Positions 1-9,080 are shown, numbered from the stretch's first letter. The stretch is 64,000 nucleotides of DNA from Candidatus Melainabacteria bacterium (GCA_003242885.1 QKMZ01000003.1:867733-931732), one strand, 5' to 3'. The notes: a model not told the origin generated them from the sequence alone. Translations and numbers: made by a program.

Positions 1-2
1 AG

Positions 3-410
3 AAAGTAGAAATTCAAGAAGGGAAATTCACACCGAGAAAAGTGCTTGCTCACTTGATCGAGCGCTTCCCGCAAACACCTCAAGCACCTGATGATGCCGA
101 AGTTGTTCGCGTCGAAGTAAAAGGAAAGCGCAATGGTCAACCCGTCAATGTAACTCTCGAAACCACAGTCTTGGCGCACAAAAAATGGGGCTTGTCCTGC
201 GGCGCTTTAGATACAGGCGTGCCACCAGCAATCGTTGCCGACATGATGCTTGCCGGAACGATTATGGAACGTGGCGCCATCCCACCTGAAATTTGCGTCC
301 CGCACAAAGAGTTTTTCCACGAGCTTGCCAAACGCACGATTGTTATGCGCAAAACAGTCGAAGAAGTGCTTATCGAAGCGAAAACAGAAGAAAAGGCAGT
401 TTGCCGCTAA
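3..410 (+). CDS. Saccharopine dehydrogenase-like protein, C-terminal part (5' end outside window)
   Basis: The reading frame is open from the window edge, so this is the last 135 residues of a longer protein; a GTG at 42 is internal. The tail resembles the C-terminal domain of the saccharopine dehydrogenase / homospermidine synthase-like family: a strand rich in valine and lysine, then a helix with small residues (TGVPPAIVADMMLAG) and a terminal PPE...FFHELAKR-type segment. These enzymes have an N-terminal Rossmann fold that binds NAD(P), which would lie upstream. The substrate cannot be told from this fragment. The next gene begins 48 bases downstream on the same strand, so the two may be cotranscribed. 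Confidence 0.65.
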   Translation, partial: KVEIQEGKFTPRKVLAHLIERFPQTPQAPDDAEVVRVEVKGKRNGQPVNVTLETTVLAHKKWGLSCGALDTGVPPAIVADMMLAGTIMERGAIPPEICVPHKEFFHELAKRTIVMRKTVEEVLIEAKTEEKAVCR

Positions 411-457
411 CGCAGGCACCTTCACCTCGAGTATCTTGCTCCAGATCGAAAGCGGTA

Positions 458-2458
458 ATGAACGAAATACAACAACCAAAAGCTGAAGTCAGAAAAACAC
501 TGACTAACATGCCGGCTATGGAAACACCACAAAGCGTCACTCATCAGATGATGCCGGAAGATGAGATTGCACGCCGCGTTAGCAAAGCCGAAGAAGAAGC
601 AAGAAGAGATTACAAAGGCTACAGACGAAAAGTTTTGGCATTTGCGATGCTCGGCTATCTATATATTCTTTTCGTGCCTTTGGTGCTCGCACTTTTGATG
701 GCGGGATCAATATGGATCATGGTTGCATCCAAGCACATTTACGGCATTGGAATACAAATCGCGTTCGGGTTACTAATTGCCCTGTTTGCATACATTCGTG
801 CGCTTTGGGTTTCGCTTACTCCGCCGGCCGGACTTGAACTAGATCGCAGCGAGTATCCGGAATTGTTCGAACTGGTCACACAATTGTCTGAACAATTGAA
901 AATCAAAGTCGATCACATACTGGTCGATGACCAGTTCAATGCAATGGTGGTGCAACATCCGCGCTTAGGATTTTTCGGCTGGTACGCAAACTATGTTGTG
1001 CTAGGTTTGCCGCTCATGCAGTCCTTGCCGCCACAACATTTCAAATCTGTCCTGGCTCACGAATTCGGTCACATTTCTGGCAATCACGGCAAAAGCAACT
1101 CATTCATTTACAACCAGCGCGTGCGGTTGGTTCAGCTTCTGGTGGCGATGCATCAACATTCACAGATTGCGCTCGTACTTTTGAGCAGATTCTATGACTG
1201 GTACTTCCCACGCTTCAGTGCATCATCTCTTGTCATAGCGAGGGAACACGAAAAACAAGCCGACCTTCAAGCAATCGAAGTAACAGATAACAAAATTTGC
1301 GGGCAGGCTCTGACACTCACAGAAATCAAAGGCAATCAGCTCAATGATATTTGGACTTCAATCCAAAACACTATCAAAGACGTTGATACTCCGCCAGATT
1401 TGGTTTACTTACAGATCGGCGAAAAGCTTGCAGCCGCACCGGAAGACAAAACCAAATCAGTTGAAAAACTAGCCGAAGCGCTCAAGCGACCTACCGACGA
1501 CGAAGATAGCCACCCCTCACTTAAGGAACGACTGCAACTCGCGAAATTCACGCAAGAAGGTATGCAGCCGGAAACCCTTTACGATTCGTTGCCGCTAGAT
1601 TTGACGCAAGTGCAATCGGCAGCGTCTCTCTATTTCGGAAAGAAGTTGCCTTCGATTATTCAGTATTGCAGCGACCAATGGTTCAATGCCAATAATATGC
1701 AGTGGAAGTCTGTTCATGCGCAGATTATTGAAGCAGCAAATGAATTGAAAGAACTCGAAGAGAAGGCTGAGACTCAAGAACTCTCAGTAGAAGAGTTGGT
1801 GAAAGTCGCGAATTTGTTAGCAGTAAAAGATGAGCAACCCGCTGCGTTGGCCGCATTTCAAAAAGTGCTGGAGCGAGAGCCGCAGCATGCAGAAGCTCGC
1901 TATGCCGTTGCGACAATACTTTTGGATAAGGACGACGAAAGTGGTATTGCAATGCTGAAAGAGCTTGCATTCCAGAAGAAAGAATTTGGCCTGCACGCCT
2001 GTGCTTACCTGCGCGAATACTATGAGAAGAAGCGCAACCAAGATGCGGTCAGAAATTTAGACAAACTCTGGTTTGAGTATCAAAACATAATAGCAATGGC
2101 GCAAGCCGAAAGGCAGAGTGTGAGCAAGTCAGACCTCATCGCTTCACACGATTTGCCCCAAAAAACGGTTGACCTGGTCGTCGAGATTTTAAGCAAACAC
2201 AAAGGTGTAAAGGAAGCGTACTTGTACCGCAAAATCATGGAGTATCTTCCGGATCAGAAATTCTATGTTCTAGCCATTGTTCCTGGGGTCGTCAACGTTC
2301 TTCCCAATAGAGAAGAAATGAAATTGGAAGAAACGCTGAGACAGGAAATTCAATTCCCAGGCACGTATCAAATAACAGTCATCAATTCAGCTATGAAATG
2401 GATGAAAGACAACTGCGCAACAATGCCAACCGCATTAATCTACAAGCGCGGCGACTAG
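458..2458 (+). CDS. Membrane-bound M48 family zinc metalloprotease with C-terminal TPR region
   Basis: This is a predicted 666-residue membrane protease. I chose the ATG at 458 because the open frame upstream overlaps the preceding gene and looks non-coding. A cytoplasmic N-terminus of about 58 residues precedes two hydrophobic segments (about 60-112). The zinc motif HEFGH lies at 201-205 and the third ligand region EHEKQAD at 263-269, the HtpX/Ste24 (M48) arrangement. The last third is helical and acidic, with TPR-like repeats (for example AALAAFQKVLEREPQHAEARY), so substrate or partner binding is likely. M48 enzymes act in membrane protein quality control. The substrate is unknown. It ends 34 bases from the convergent fabD. 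Confidence 0.85.
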   Translation: MNEIQQPKAEVRKTLTNMPAMETPQSVTHQMMPEDEIARRVSKAEEEARRDYKGYRRKVLAFAMLGYLYILFVPLVLALLMAGSIWIMVASKHIYGIGIQIAFGLLIALFAYIRALWVSLTPPAGLELDRSEYPELFELVTQLSEQLKIKVDHILVDDQFNAMVVQHPRLGFFGWYANYVVLGLPLMQSLPPQHFKSVLAHEFGHISGNHGKSNSFIYNQRVRLVQLLVAMHQHSQIALVLLSRFYDWYFPRFSASSLVIAREHEKQADLQAIEVTDNKICGQALTLTEIKGNQLNDIWTSIQNTIKDVDTPPDLVYLQIGEKLAAAPEDKTKSVEKLAEALKRPTDDEDSHPSLKERLQLAKFTQEGMQPETLYDSLPLDLTQVQSAASLYFGKKLPSIIQYCSDQWFNANNMQWKSVHAQIIEAANELKELEEKAETQELSVEELVKVANLLAVKDEQPAALAAFQKVLEREPQHAEARYAVATILLDKDDESGIAMLKELAFQKKEFGLHACAYLREYYEKKRNQDAVRNLDKLWFEYQNIIAMAQAERQSVSKSDLIASHDLPQKTVDLVVEILSKHKGVKEAYLYRKIMEYLPDQKFYVLAIVPGVVNVLPNREEMKLEETLRQEIQFPGTYQITVINSAMKWMKDNCATMPTALIYKRGD

Positions 2459-2492
2459 TTATTGATTTGGAGCGAGCACTGAACGATTGCGG

Positions 2493-3443
2493 TTAAACGC
2501 TCGCCGTCTGCTTCAAGGCGTTCAATGTTTCTTCCAGAGTCTGCGCATCGAAGACGTTGTAAACGTTCGCCGAGCGATCGATTTTCTTGACCATTCCGGC
2601 TAGCGCCTTGCCTGGTCCGATTTCGACGAATGTGTTGACGCCCTGCCCAAGCATGTATTCGATGGTTTCGCACCAGCGCACAGAACTCGGCATTTGGCGC
2701 GAAAGTTTCTCTTTCAATGCAGCACCGCTTGTTTCCGGCTTGGCATCAACGTTTTGAACGACAGGAAATGCCGCGTCTTTGATGTCGATAGTTTTGACCA
2801 GCGCTTCAAATTCATCGGCAGCAGCCTTCATTAGTGGTGAATGAAATGCGCCACCAACCGGCAACGGAATTACCTTAGCACCACCAGCCTTGGCTCTGGC
2901 CCCGGCTTCAGCCACAGCATCCGGATCGCCCGAGATTACCAGTTGTTCTTTAGTATTGAAATTGGCGACGATTACAACTTTAGGCTCACCAAGAGTTTTT
3001 GAAACTTCCTTTGTAATCTCCTCGAGCTTATCCGCAGCCATTCCGATAACAGCAGACATCGCGCCTTTCGGGCATGCTTCCATCAATTGAGAGCGCTTAT
3101 CAACGAGTTTTACAGCCGACTGCAAATCAAAAGCAGAAGCAGCATAGAGAGCGGAGAATTCGCCCAGACTGTGCCCTGCGACGAAGGATGGTCTGGGACC
3201 ACCCATAGATTCATAACAGCGCCATGCGACCATCGACACTGCAAGAATTGTCGGCTGAGTATTGATGGTGCGCTTCAGTTCGGTATCTGGTCCTTCAAAG
3301 CACAATTGACTGAGCGAGCGCCCGGCGATTTCGTCGATTTCTGCAAAAAGCTTTTTTGCCTCCGGAAACTTCTCCGCCAGATCTTTCCCCATGCCCACAG
3401 CTTGTGAGCCCTGCCCCGGGAAGATACATGCCAGCTTGCTCAT
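2493..3443 (-). CDS. fabD: Malonyl-CoA:ACP transacylase
   Basis: FabD moves malonyl groups from CoA to acyl carrier protein and so supplies the two-carbon donor for type II fatty acid synthesis in the cytoplasm. The protein is 316 residues from an ATG preceded by GGAGAAAAAGAA, which rules out the ATG-less extension seven codons upstream. The N-terminal FPGQGSQ is canonical. The nucleophile Ser92 sits in GHSLGE and the catalytic His201 in GGAFHSP, the same numbering as the Escherichia coli enzyme. It is the last gene of the leftward cluster yceD-rpmF-plsX-fabH-fabD, 81 bases after fabH. Confidence 0.96.
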   Translation of the reverse strand: MSKLACIFPGQGSQAVGMGKDLAEKFPEAKKLFAEIDEIAGRSLSQLCFEGPDTELKRTINTQPTILAVSMVAWRCYESMGGPRPSFVAGHSLGEFSALYAASAFDLQSAVKLVDKRSQLMEACPKGAMSAVIGMAADKLEEITKEVSKTLGEPKVVIVANFNTKEQLVISGDPDAVAEAGARAKAGGAKVIPLPVGGAFHSPLMKAAADEFEALVKTIDIKDAAFPVVQNVDAKPETSGAALKEKLSRQMPSSVRWCETIEYMLGQGVNTFVEIGPGKALAGMVKKIDRSANVYNVFDAQTLEETLNALKQTASV

Positions 3444-3524
3444 TTCTTTTTCTCCTTCAACCAACCGAATTCAAAAGCAATTCAAAGACGATTCAAAATG
3501 ATCCTGATACCTAATTGAGGACAG

Positions 3525-4589
3525 TTACTTTTTAGACGCCTCTACTTCAGTAACTTGCGTACCTTCATCCTGAGACGACTGTCGCTGATCTACCGCCGTC
3601 CACTTCACTATCGCGGAGCCCCAAGTCAATCCGCCACCAAAGCCTACCAAAGCGCAAGTCGAGCCGACCTGGATTTGACCACGTTTTAAAGCTTGCCACA
3701 TCGCCAGAGGAATGGACGCGGCAGACGTATTACCCATCTCATTCACGTTGCTGACGATCTTTTCAGGCGCCATGCCAAGCCGCTCTGCAGCTGACTTGAT
3801 GATACGCATATTGGCCTGGTGAGGTATCAAGAAATCGATATCGTCAACAGTTATTCCGGCATCGCTGCATGCCGCACGCACCGCCTCAGGCACCGCATTG
3901 ACGGCAAATTCATAAATAGCCCGACCGTTCATTTCGAGAAAACCATGTGTTGCAGTCGGTGGGGTAACTCCGGCATGAGGGTATGCCGAGCCCGTGTTGG
4001 GAATGTGCAAGAGGTGCCCACCACTGCCGTCCGCGCGCAAATAAGTGCCCAGCATTTCGTTCTCTTTTTCGTCAGCTTTTATGATAAACGCGCCGGCGCC
4101 ATCACCGAAAAGTATGCATGTGTTGCGATCGGCCCAATTGAGAAAACGCGAGTGAATGTCGACGCCAATAACGAGCGCGCATTTGAAGGTGCCGGATCCT
4201 ATGAATTGCTGCGCTACTGCAAGCGCATAGACAATGCCGGTGCATGCCGCTTCCATATCGAAGGCGGCAGCGCGTTTTGCACCAATTGCTGCTTGCACCA
4301 TGCAAGCAGTGGATGGATAAAGATTGTCCGGTGTCGAGGTGGCGACCACGACAAGTTCAATTTCTTGCGGGTCGATGCCGGCAAATCCAATGGCATCCTT
4401 TGCAGCAGCAATAGCCAATTGGCTGGTGGTTTCCTCTTCCGACGCGATGCGCCTTTCGGAAATACCTGTGCGTGTTTTGATCCACTCATCTGAAGTGTCT
4501 ACGAGTTTCTCAAGATCGAAATTCGTAACCACCGCAGAGGGCAAACCAGCTCCGACACCAATCAGTCGGGCGCCATGCGAAAACTTCAA
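3525..4589 (-). CDS. fabH: 3-oxoacyl-ACP synthase III
   Basis: FabH starts fatty acid synthesis by condensing an acyl-CoA primer with malonyl-ACP. The thiolase-fold triad is intact: Cys116 (EAACTG), His257 (PHQAN) and Asn287 (NEMGNTSAAS). The glycine-rich end (VGFGGGLTWGSAIVKW) is also standard. About 22 polar, acidic residues follow the usual C-terminus, an unusual tail of unknown role. The start codon overlaps the plsX stop by four bases (ATGA), so the two are translationally coupled. The gene lies in a classic phospholipid/fatty acid cluster. Confidence 0.96.
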   Translation of the reverse strand: MKFSHGARLIGVGAGLPSAVVTNFDLEKLVDTSDEWIKTRTGISERRIASEEETTSQLAIAAAKDAIGFAGIDPQEIELVVVATSTPDNLYPSTACMVQAAIGAKRAAAFDMEAACTGIVYALAVAQQFIGSGTFKCALVIGVDIHSRFLNWADRNTCILFGDGAGAFIIKADEKENEMLGTYLRADGSGGHLLHIPNTGSAYPHAGVTPPTATHGFLEMNGRAIYEFAVNAVPEAVRAACSDAGITVDDIDFLIPHQANMRIIKSAAERLGMAPEKIVSNVNEMGNTSAASIPLAMWQALKRGQIQVGSTCALVGFGGGLTWGSAIVKWTAVDQRQSSQDEGTQVTEVEASKK

Positions 4590-5599
4590 GACTTGCTCCC
4601 AGCCGCAGTCATGCTGAAGCTGTTCTCAATCTTTTTGACGATATCGGCAGCCACCATATCTTTAGCTACGCGAATCGCGTTTTTGATTGCCGTGTGCTTC
4701 GAGCCACCATGGGCGATGACACAAACACCCTTGACGCCGACCAGAAGAGCACCACCAAAAACATTGTGATCGACCCGATTCTTCAGCCCATCAAGCGCCG
4801 GCTTGATGACGACCGCTCCGAGTTTTGTACGCGTTGATCTAAGCAATTCTTGCTGCAACATGATCTTGCACATGTTGGCAATACCTTCGGCGGTTTTCAA
4901 AGCGACGTTGCCTGTAAAGCCGTCAGTAACAGTGACATCTACTTTACCGAGAGGGAAATCGCGTCCTTCGACAAAGCCGATGAAATTGATTCCAGATTGT
5001 TGTTTCAGAAGTTTGTACGCTTCCTGCACAAGCTCATTGCCTTTTGTCTCTTCGGTTCCAATATTGAGAAGACCGACTGTCGGATTCTTCTTATTGAAAA
5101 GACCAGCCGACACAATCGAGCCCATTACGGCGAATTGCATAAGCTGGTGAGGAGTGCAGTCGACATTGGCGCCGACATCAACTAGCAAACACTTGCCGGT
5201 AGTTGCAGGCATGGTGCAACAAATGGCAGATCGGTCAACGTTGGCAATACGTCCGAGTCCGAGCTGGGCGGCGACAGCAGCAGCACCGGTCGAGCCGGCG
5301 GCAACAAGCCCATCTGCCAGTCCGTCAGAGACGCGCTTGGTGGCTACAACAATCGACGAATCTTTCTTTTTGACAATGGCGCGACCAGGTTTTTCGTCCA
5401 TGGCCACGACTTCGGAGGCAGGAACAATAGAAATATCGAGACCGGCGTGATCGTGACGCGTCAGCTCTTTTTCAATTGCATCGGTAGGTCCGACTAATTG
5501 CACGGCGACGCCGTATTCGCGTGCGGCAATTACAGAACCGTGGACAACCTCGCGAGGGGCATAGTCCCCACCCATGGCGTCCACTGCAATGCGAATCAT
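4586..5599 (-). CDS. plsX: Phosphate acyltransferase PlsX
   Basis: PlsX converts acyl-ACP to acyl-phosphate, the donor used by PlsY in the first step of phosphatidic acid synthesis. It works at the cytoplasmic face of the membrane. The protein is 337 residues, the usual family length, and opens with the hallmark IAVDAMGGDYAP. Other family blocks include GLLNIGTEETKGN and the segment DVTVTDGFTGNVALKTAEG. It overlaps fabH by four bases and follows rpmF by 41 bases, the order rpmF-plsX-fabH found in many bacteria. Confidence 0.96.
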   Translation of the reverse strand: MIRIAVDAMGGDYAPREVVHGSVIAAREYGVAVQLVGPTDAIEKELTRHDHAGLDISIVPASEVVAMDEKPGRAIVKKKDSSIVVATKRVSDGLADGLVAAGSTGAAAVAAQLGLGRIANVDRSAICCTMPATTGKCLLVDVGANVDCTPHQLMQFAVMGSIVSAGLFNKKNPTVGLLNIGTEETKGNELVQEAYKLLKQQSGINFIGFVEGRDFPLGKVDVTVTDGFTGNVALKTAEGIANMCKIMLQQELLRSTRTKLGAVVIKPALDGLKNRVDHNVFGGALLVGVKGVCVIAHGGSKHTAIKNAIRVAKDMVAADIVKKIENSFSMTAAGSKS

Positions 5600-5640
5600 C
5601 TTTGACTCCCAGTTAACCCTGCCAACTCTCGTCTCAAAAA

Positions 5641-5832
5641 CTATTCGGTAACTACGTTGTCACGACGACGCGCTGGGCGTCCGCCGTAATAACCACAGAC
5701 GATGCAGATTTGGTGCGAACGCGCGGGCGAACTGCAATTACTGCACTTGGCGATATTGATTTCTTCAGCCTTCCAGTGAGCTCTTCTTTGATGCTGCTTC
5801 TGGTGCGACGTTTTCTTCTTTGGCTGTGCCAT
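5641..5832 (-). CDS. rpmF: 50S ribosomal protein L32
   Basis: L32 is a small, basic protein of the large ribosomal subunit. The 63-residue product starts MAQPKKKTSHQ, typical of L32, and has a zinc ribbon formed by CSNC and CIVC. It is therefore the zinc-containing (C+) form. It lies between yceD and plsX in the conserved yceD-rpmF-plsX order, which ties ribosome and membrane lipid gene expression together in many phyla. Confidence 0.96.
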   Translation of the reverse strand: MAQPKKKTSHQKQHQRRAHWKAEEINIAKCSNCSSPARSHQICIVCGYYGGRPARRRDNVVTE

Positions 5833-5872
5833 AGCCTATGTGACCTCCATGCCTTGGCGGACTGAATATTAT

Positions 5873-6457
5873 CTACGACTCTTCGCCAGATTTACCCTTT
5901 TGAAATAGAGTCTTTAAGTTCTTCCATCGCGGATCAATTGAATTTTCGTCTAATCTTTCTAAATCAGCGTCGGAAGAAGAAGCCACAGATTCCGAGGAAT
6001 GCCCGGAACCCGCACCAGTACGGGCTTCCTTTTCGGGAAGGCCCGGACACTCATCGCCGCAATGGCAATAGGTCGGGGTGGCCAATGTAACAGCTTGATA
6101 TACAACATCGCTGATGTCAAGCAAGCCATCTTCAGGAAGATACTCGAAAAAGTCATCGTACTTGAGCTCTCGCTCCTTGGTTTCAGTCCCCGCGAAGTCG
6201 GCATATTCAACCAAGTTAACAAAGCGCTCATCTATATCAACCGTCAGCGCTTGGAAATAGGGCTTCAGGCAACGATGACAAGATAGCTTCAAAAGCGTCT
6301 TGACCGTTCCACTCAGCCTCATTCCAGCAGCCGACAACCCTGCTTGCAGTTCACCGACAACAGGCTTTACCGCATCAAGACCAGCCAGATTCTCATTGAA
6401 TGAGAATTCCAACCGCCCGCCTGGCAAGGTTTTCAGCTCGTCATAACTGATTTTCAC
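5873..6457 (-). CDS. yceD: DUF177 family protein (YceD-like)
   Basis: This is a 194-residue soluble protein of the DUF177/YceD family. Family members are associated with ribosomal RNA accumulation (in plants and E. coli), but their biochemistry is not settled. The family hallmark, a Cys-x-x-Cys near the middle, is at C60/C63 (CHRC); a second cysteine group, CHCGDEC, follows at 131-137. Together they suggest a metal site. The C-terminal 40 residues are polar and Ser-rich, with SIDPRWKNLKTLF near the end as in other members. It starts with GTG and is the first gene of the fatty-acid cluster, so its promoter should lie in the 6458-6560 region. Confidence 0.85.
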   Translation of the reverse strand: MKISYDELKTLPGGRLEFSFNENLAGLDAVKPVVGELQAGLSAAGMRLSGTVKTLLKLSCHRCLKPYFQALTVDIDERFVNLVEYADFAGTETKERELKYDDFFEYLPEDGLLDISDVVYQAVTLATPTYCHCGDECPGLPEKEARTGAGSGHSSESVASSSDADLERLDENSIDPRWKNLKTLFQKGKSGEES

Positions 6458-6522
6458 GAATCTCTTCTACCCAATTTTTGCCCGGCTAAAAAAACCGAGC
6501 CCCCTGGCTTCCGCCGGAACAT

Positions 6523-6540
6523 CGAATCGATAACGATTCG
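6523..6540. promoter_or_regulatory. Perfect palindrome, possible operator
   Basis: CGAATCG and CGATTCG form two perfect 7-base arms around ATAA. The site lies in the divergent region between yceD and the amidohydrolase gene. Sixteen bases of it recur, in the other orientation, at 49741-49756 upstream of kdsB. A protein-binding site is the simplest reading; a small hairpin is possible. Confidence 0.45.
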
Positions 6541-6652
6541 CTTCCTTAGAAAGCTAGCCGCCTCGAGACGCATGCTGCAACCCGAGCGGCATGTATGCAG
6601 TCCCTACGAGACGCAAACACCGAACGAAGATAATATTACAACAATAAGTAGG

Positions 6653-6675
6653 GCTCCTGCCAAGTTTTCAGGAGC
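6653..6675 (+). promoter_or_regulatory. Leader hairpin ahead of the amidohydrolase
   Basis: GCTCCTG and CAGGAGC pair around a nine-base loop, ending 19 bases before the chosen start codon. There is no T run after it, so it is not a typical terminator. It could shape the leader RNA or modulate initiation. Confidence 0.3.
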
Positions 6676-6694
6676 AAGTGAGAAAGACGGAATC

Positions 6695-8086
6695 ATGGGT
6701 GGGAAACTTTGCCTGGCAGCCAGATGGGCTATTCCTGTTGTAGGGGAGCCAATTCACGACGCAGTGGTCGTGATCGACAACGGCATTATTGAAGGCGTTT
6801 ATGCCAGACCGCAGTTCAATAGCATTTACAAAAATCAGCAAATAGAACGCGCGGAAGACTATAAAGACGCGGTCATAATGCCAGGCTTGATCAACCTGCA
6901 CTCCCATCTCGACTATTCCGCCCTGCGCGCCTTCGCCACCGACCTGCCGTTTTTCGACTGGATAGAAGGATTAGTAACCAGCTCGCGAGAATGGTCGGGT
7001 GACAAGTGGTTTCAATCAGCATTGTACGGAGCGCGCCTGGCAGCCTTTACCGGAACAAGCACAGTAGTCGACTCTTCATTTTCCGGACAAGCCGCCAAGG
7101 CTCTGGCTCAAGTAGGGCTGAGAGGCGTCGTAGGTTTGGAAATTTTCGGACTATCAGACGCCGAATCGGATAACAGCTGGTCGACCTGGCTTTCACGCTT
7201 TGAAGCCTTGAGTGAAACAGACTTCCCTCCGCTAAAAGAAGCGCTGGAAAAGCAAACCATGACTCTTACCGTTTCACCTCACGCACCATATACGGTGTGT
7301 CCGTCCCTGTGGCTGAAAGCTGCAACCTGGGCAAAAAAGTTCAATCTGCCTGTTCTGGCGCACCTCGCAGAGTCGCAAGAGGAATGTCAGTGGTTGGCGG
7401 CAAGCAACGAAATTGTTCACGAGTTTCTCGCTTTTTCAATGCGCACGGATACCAAATCAGAGAAGCTAAAACCAAGATGGGCTGGTCGAGGTCTCACGCC
7501 GGTAAAGCATTTGAAAAACTATGGACTATTAAATGAATGGCTGATTGCCGCGCACGCAGTCCATACAGACAGCGAGGATCTGAAGATCTTGTCCGATCAC
7601 AACGTCAAGATCGCTCACTGCCCGCGCTCCAATGCTCGCTTAAAAAACGGGCTGGCACCTTACTCGAAGATGCTCGAACACGGAATTACAGTCGGACTGG
7701 GCACAGACAGCCTGGCATCTAACGACGACCTGAGCCTGCTTTCCGAAGCCCAGTTCGCACTCAATGCGCATCGGCTGGCAGCATACAAAGAAGAGGAAGA
7801 CGTAGGAGAAGACGGCGGGCACCATCTTCCAACGGCAAGACAGCTAGTGGAAGCGATGACGATGGAGGCAGCGATTGCACTAAAAATGGATCATTTGATC
7901 GGCAGTCTGCAGTCAGGCAAACGTGCCGATATTGCCGTGTTTGCTCTGCCCCCGGCGCCGCTCTGCGACAGCGAGAAAGAGTCGCTTTGTCCCTATAATC
8001 TGCTCATTTCAGGAGGCGCTCGCCTTAGAGATTTACTCGTCGATGGACAGTTCATAGTGTCCGAAGGCAAGCTCAGTCGCAATTAG
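6695..8086 (+). CDS. Amidohydrolase family protein (SAH deaminase / chlorohydrolase-like)
   Basis: This is a metal-dependent hydrolase of the cytosine-deaminase-like branch of the amidohydrolase superfamily, 463 residues. The ATG at 6695 puts the N-terminus at the usual beta strand (KLCLAARWAIPV). Visible metal ligands are H69 and H71 (LHSHLD), H223 (AHLAES), H308 region (IAHCPRSNARL) and D338 (GTDSLAS). The pattern fits enzymes that deaminate aminated purine nucleosides, such as S-adenosylhomocysteine deaminase or aminofutalosine deaminase. The exact substrate cannot be read from sequence. The divergent neighbour is the fatty-acid cluster, with no evident functional link. Confidence 0.8.
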   Translation: MGGKLCLAARWAIPVVGEPIHDAVVVIDNGIIEGVYARPQFNSIYKNQQIERAEDYKDAVIMPGLINLHSHLDYSALRAFATDLPFFDWIEGLVTSSREWSGDKWFQSALYGARLAAFTGTSTVVDSSFSGQAAKALAQVGLRGVVGLEIFGLSDAESDNSWSTWLSRFEALSETDFPPLKEALEKQTMTLTVSPHAPYTVCPSLWLKAATWAKKFNLPVLAHLAESQEECQWLAASNEIVHEFLAFSMRTDTKSEKLKPRWAGRGLTPVKHLKNYGLLNEWLIAAHAVHTDSEDLKILSDHNVKIAHCPRSNARLKNGLAPYSKMLEHGITVGLGTDSLASNDDLSLLSEAQFALNAHRLAAYKEEEDVGEDGGHHLPTARQLVEAMTMEAAIALKMDHLIGSLQSGKRADIAVFALPPAPLCDSEKESLCPYNLLISGGARLRDLLVDGQFIVSEGKLSRN

Positions 8087-8142
8087 GAGAGCCCTGGCTG
8101 GCTGTGCGCACACAAGCCTGAAATTCATCTATACTTTAGTTC

Positions 8143-8180
8143 GGGGTTTTGCAAAAACACCCCAAGGGAAAGTATCCCTT
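8143..8180 (+). terminator. Two adjacent small hairpins after the amidohydrolase
   Basis: GGGG...CCCC pairs across a TTTTGCAAAA core at 8143-8163. AAGGGA/TCCCTT pairs at 8164-8180 with a five-base loop. No clear T run follows. They may end amidohydrolase transcription or form the leader of the downstream GGDEF gene. Confidence 0.3.
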
Positions 8181-8249
8181 AGCCGCCGAAATCTATATAG
8201 AACCAATAGCCAAGCGCCTTAGCAGGCCCAGCCAGGAAGGTCCAACAAC

Positions 8250-8948
8250 ATGGAAAGACGCACGGATCACATTTGCAGCGGCAGAACATGCATGTTTTGC
8301 CGAGTACTCGACAATCCTAATCGTCTCAAGCAGCTTGGCAATCGTTCGTACATGGACAGTCAGGTTTTGGAAAGAGTCAAAGAGCTAGAGCAGCGCTCGC
8401 TTTTGACCACCACAGAAAATAAGATGAGCATGGTCAAGGGCGAGGAAATCGAGCGCCTGGCATTGCTCGACACTCTCACTGAGCTTTACAACTCGAGGAC
8501 ATTCCTCAAAGAGATTAAGGAAGAGTTGAAACGCGCCAAGCGTTACAAACGCCCGGTCGCTCTTTGCATGGTCACCGTAGACAACTTCAAAGACATTTCC
8601 AGGCAGTACGGAGCCCTCACATCTGATGCTGTGCTCAAAGTGATCGGCTCTGTCTTGCAAGGAGCGGTCAGAGACGTAGATATTCCAGCGCGCTACAGCG
8701 CTGAAGAATTTGCCATCATCTTCCCGGAAACAAACTCTTCCGGCGCCCAGATAGTTGCTGAGCGCATTCGCCAGCGCATCGGTTCGCAAGCGATCACTCA
8801 CAACTGGCACAACTTGAAAGTTACAGCTTCAGTTGGACTGGCCGCATTTCCTGCACATGCTCGCGAACACGACGAATTGGTTGCGCGTTCTATCCAAGCT
8901 CTTGAAATGGCTATGCAACGCGGCGGAGACCGCGTCTGCTCGGTTTAG
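8250..8948 (+). CDS. Degenerate GGDEF-domain protein with a retained I-site
   Basis: The 232-residue protein has a short Cys-rich start (cysteines near 9, 14 and 17), a helical linker and one GGDEF domain (about 70-230). The signature is SAEEF (150-154) instead of GGDEF/GGEEF, so the first two glycines that hold GTP are lost and diguanylate cyclase activity is doubtful. The inhibitory-site motif RDVD lies five residues before it, the spacing used for c-di-GMP binding in PleD-like proteins. A role as a c-di-GMP receptor is therefore plausible by inference. No membrane segment is visible. It is followed by secD after 166 bases. Confidence 0.75.
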   Translation: MERRTDHICSGRTCMFCRVLDNPNRLKQLGNRSYMDSQVLERVKELEQRSLLTTTENKMSMVKGEEIERLALLDTLTELYNSRTFLKEIKEELKRAKRYKRPVALCMVTVDNFKDISRQYGALTSDAVLKVIGSVLQGAVRDVDIPARYSAEEFAIIFPETNSSGAQIVAERIRQRIGSQAITHNWHNLKVTASVGLAAFPAHAREHDELVARSIQALEMAMQRGGDRVCSV

Positions 8949-9050
8949 ACAGCGCCTTGATAACTTGAATTCAGAAAGACGAGCGCGCACGCTTTGTGCA
9001 TCGCTTGCACGCTATCTGCATCGATTGATATCAAACATAAGACAGTCTGA

Positions 9051-9080
9051 GGGACACAAAGCCTCAGGCACCTTTATAAT
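9051..9080 (+). promoter_or_regulatory. Candidate sigma-70 promoter of secD-secF
   Basis: GGGACA (9051-9056) and a consensus TATAAT (9075-9080) are 18 bases apart. An inverted repeat, CTGAGG/CCTCAG (9047-9052, 9062-9067), overlaps the -35 element and spacer and could be an operator. The AAGGAAAG ribosome site follows, ahead of the secD ATG. Confidence 0.45.

Noticed and set aside
293..457. N-terminal extension of the M48 protease
   Set aside because: It overlaps the previous gene in another frame, has a Cys/Arg-rich non-family sequence, and a good ATG lies at 458.
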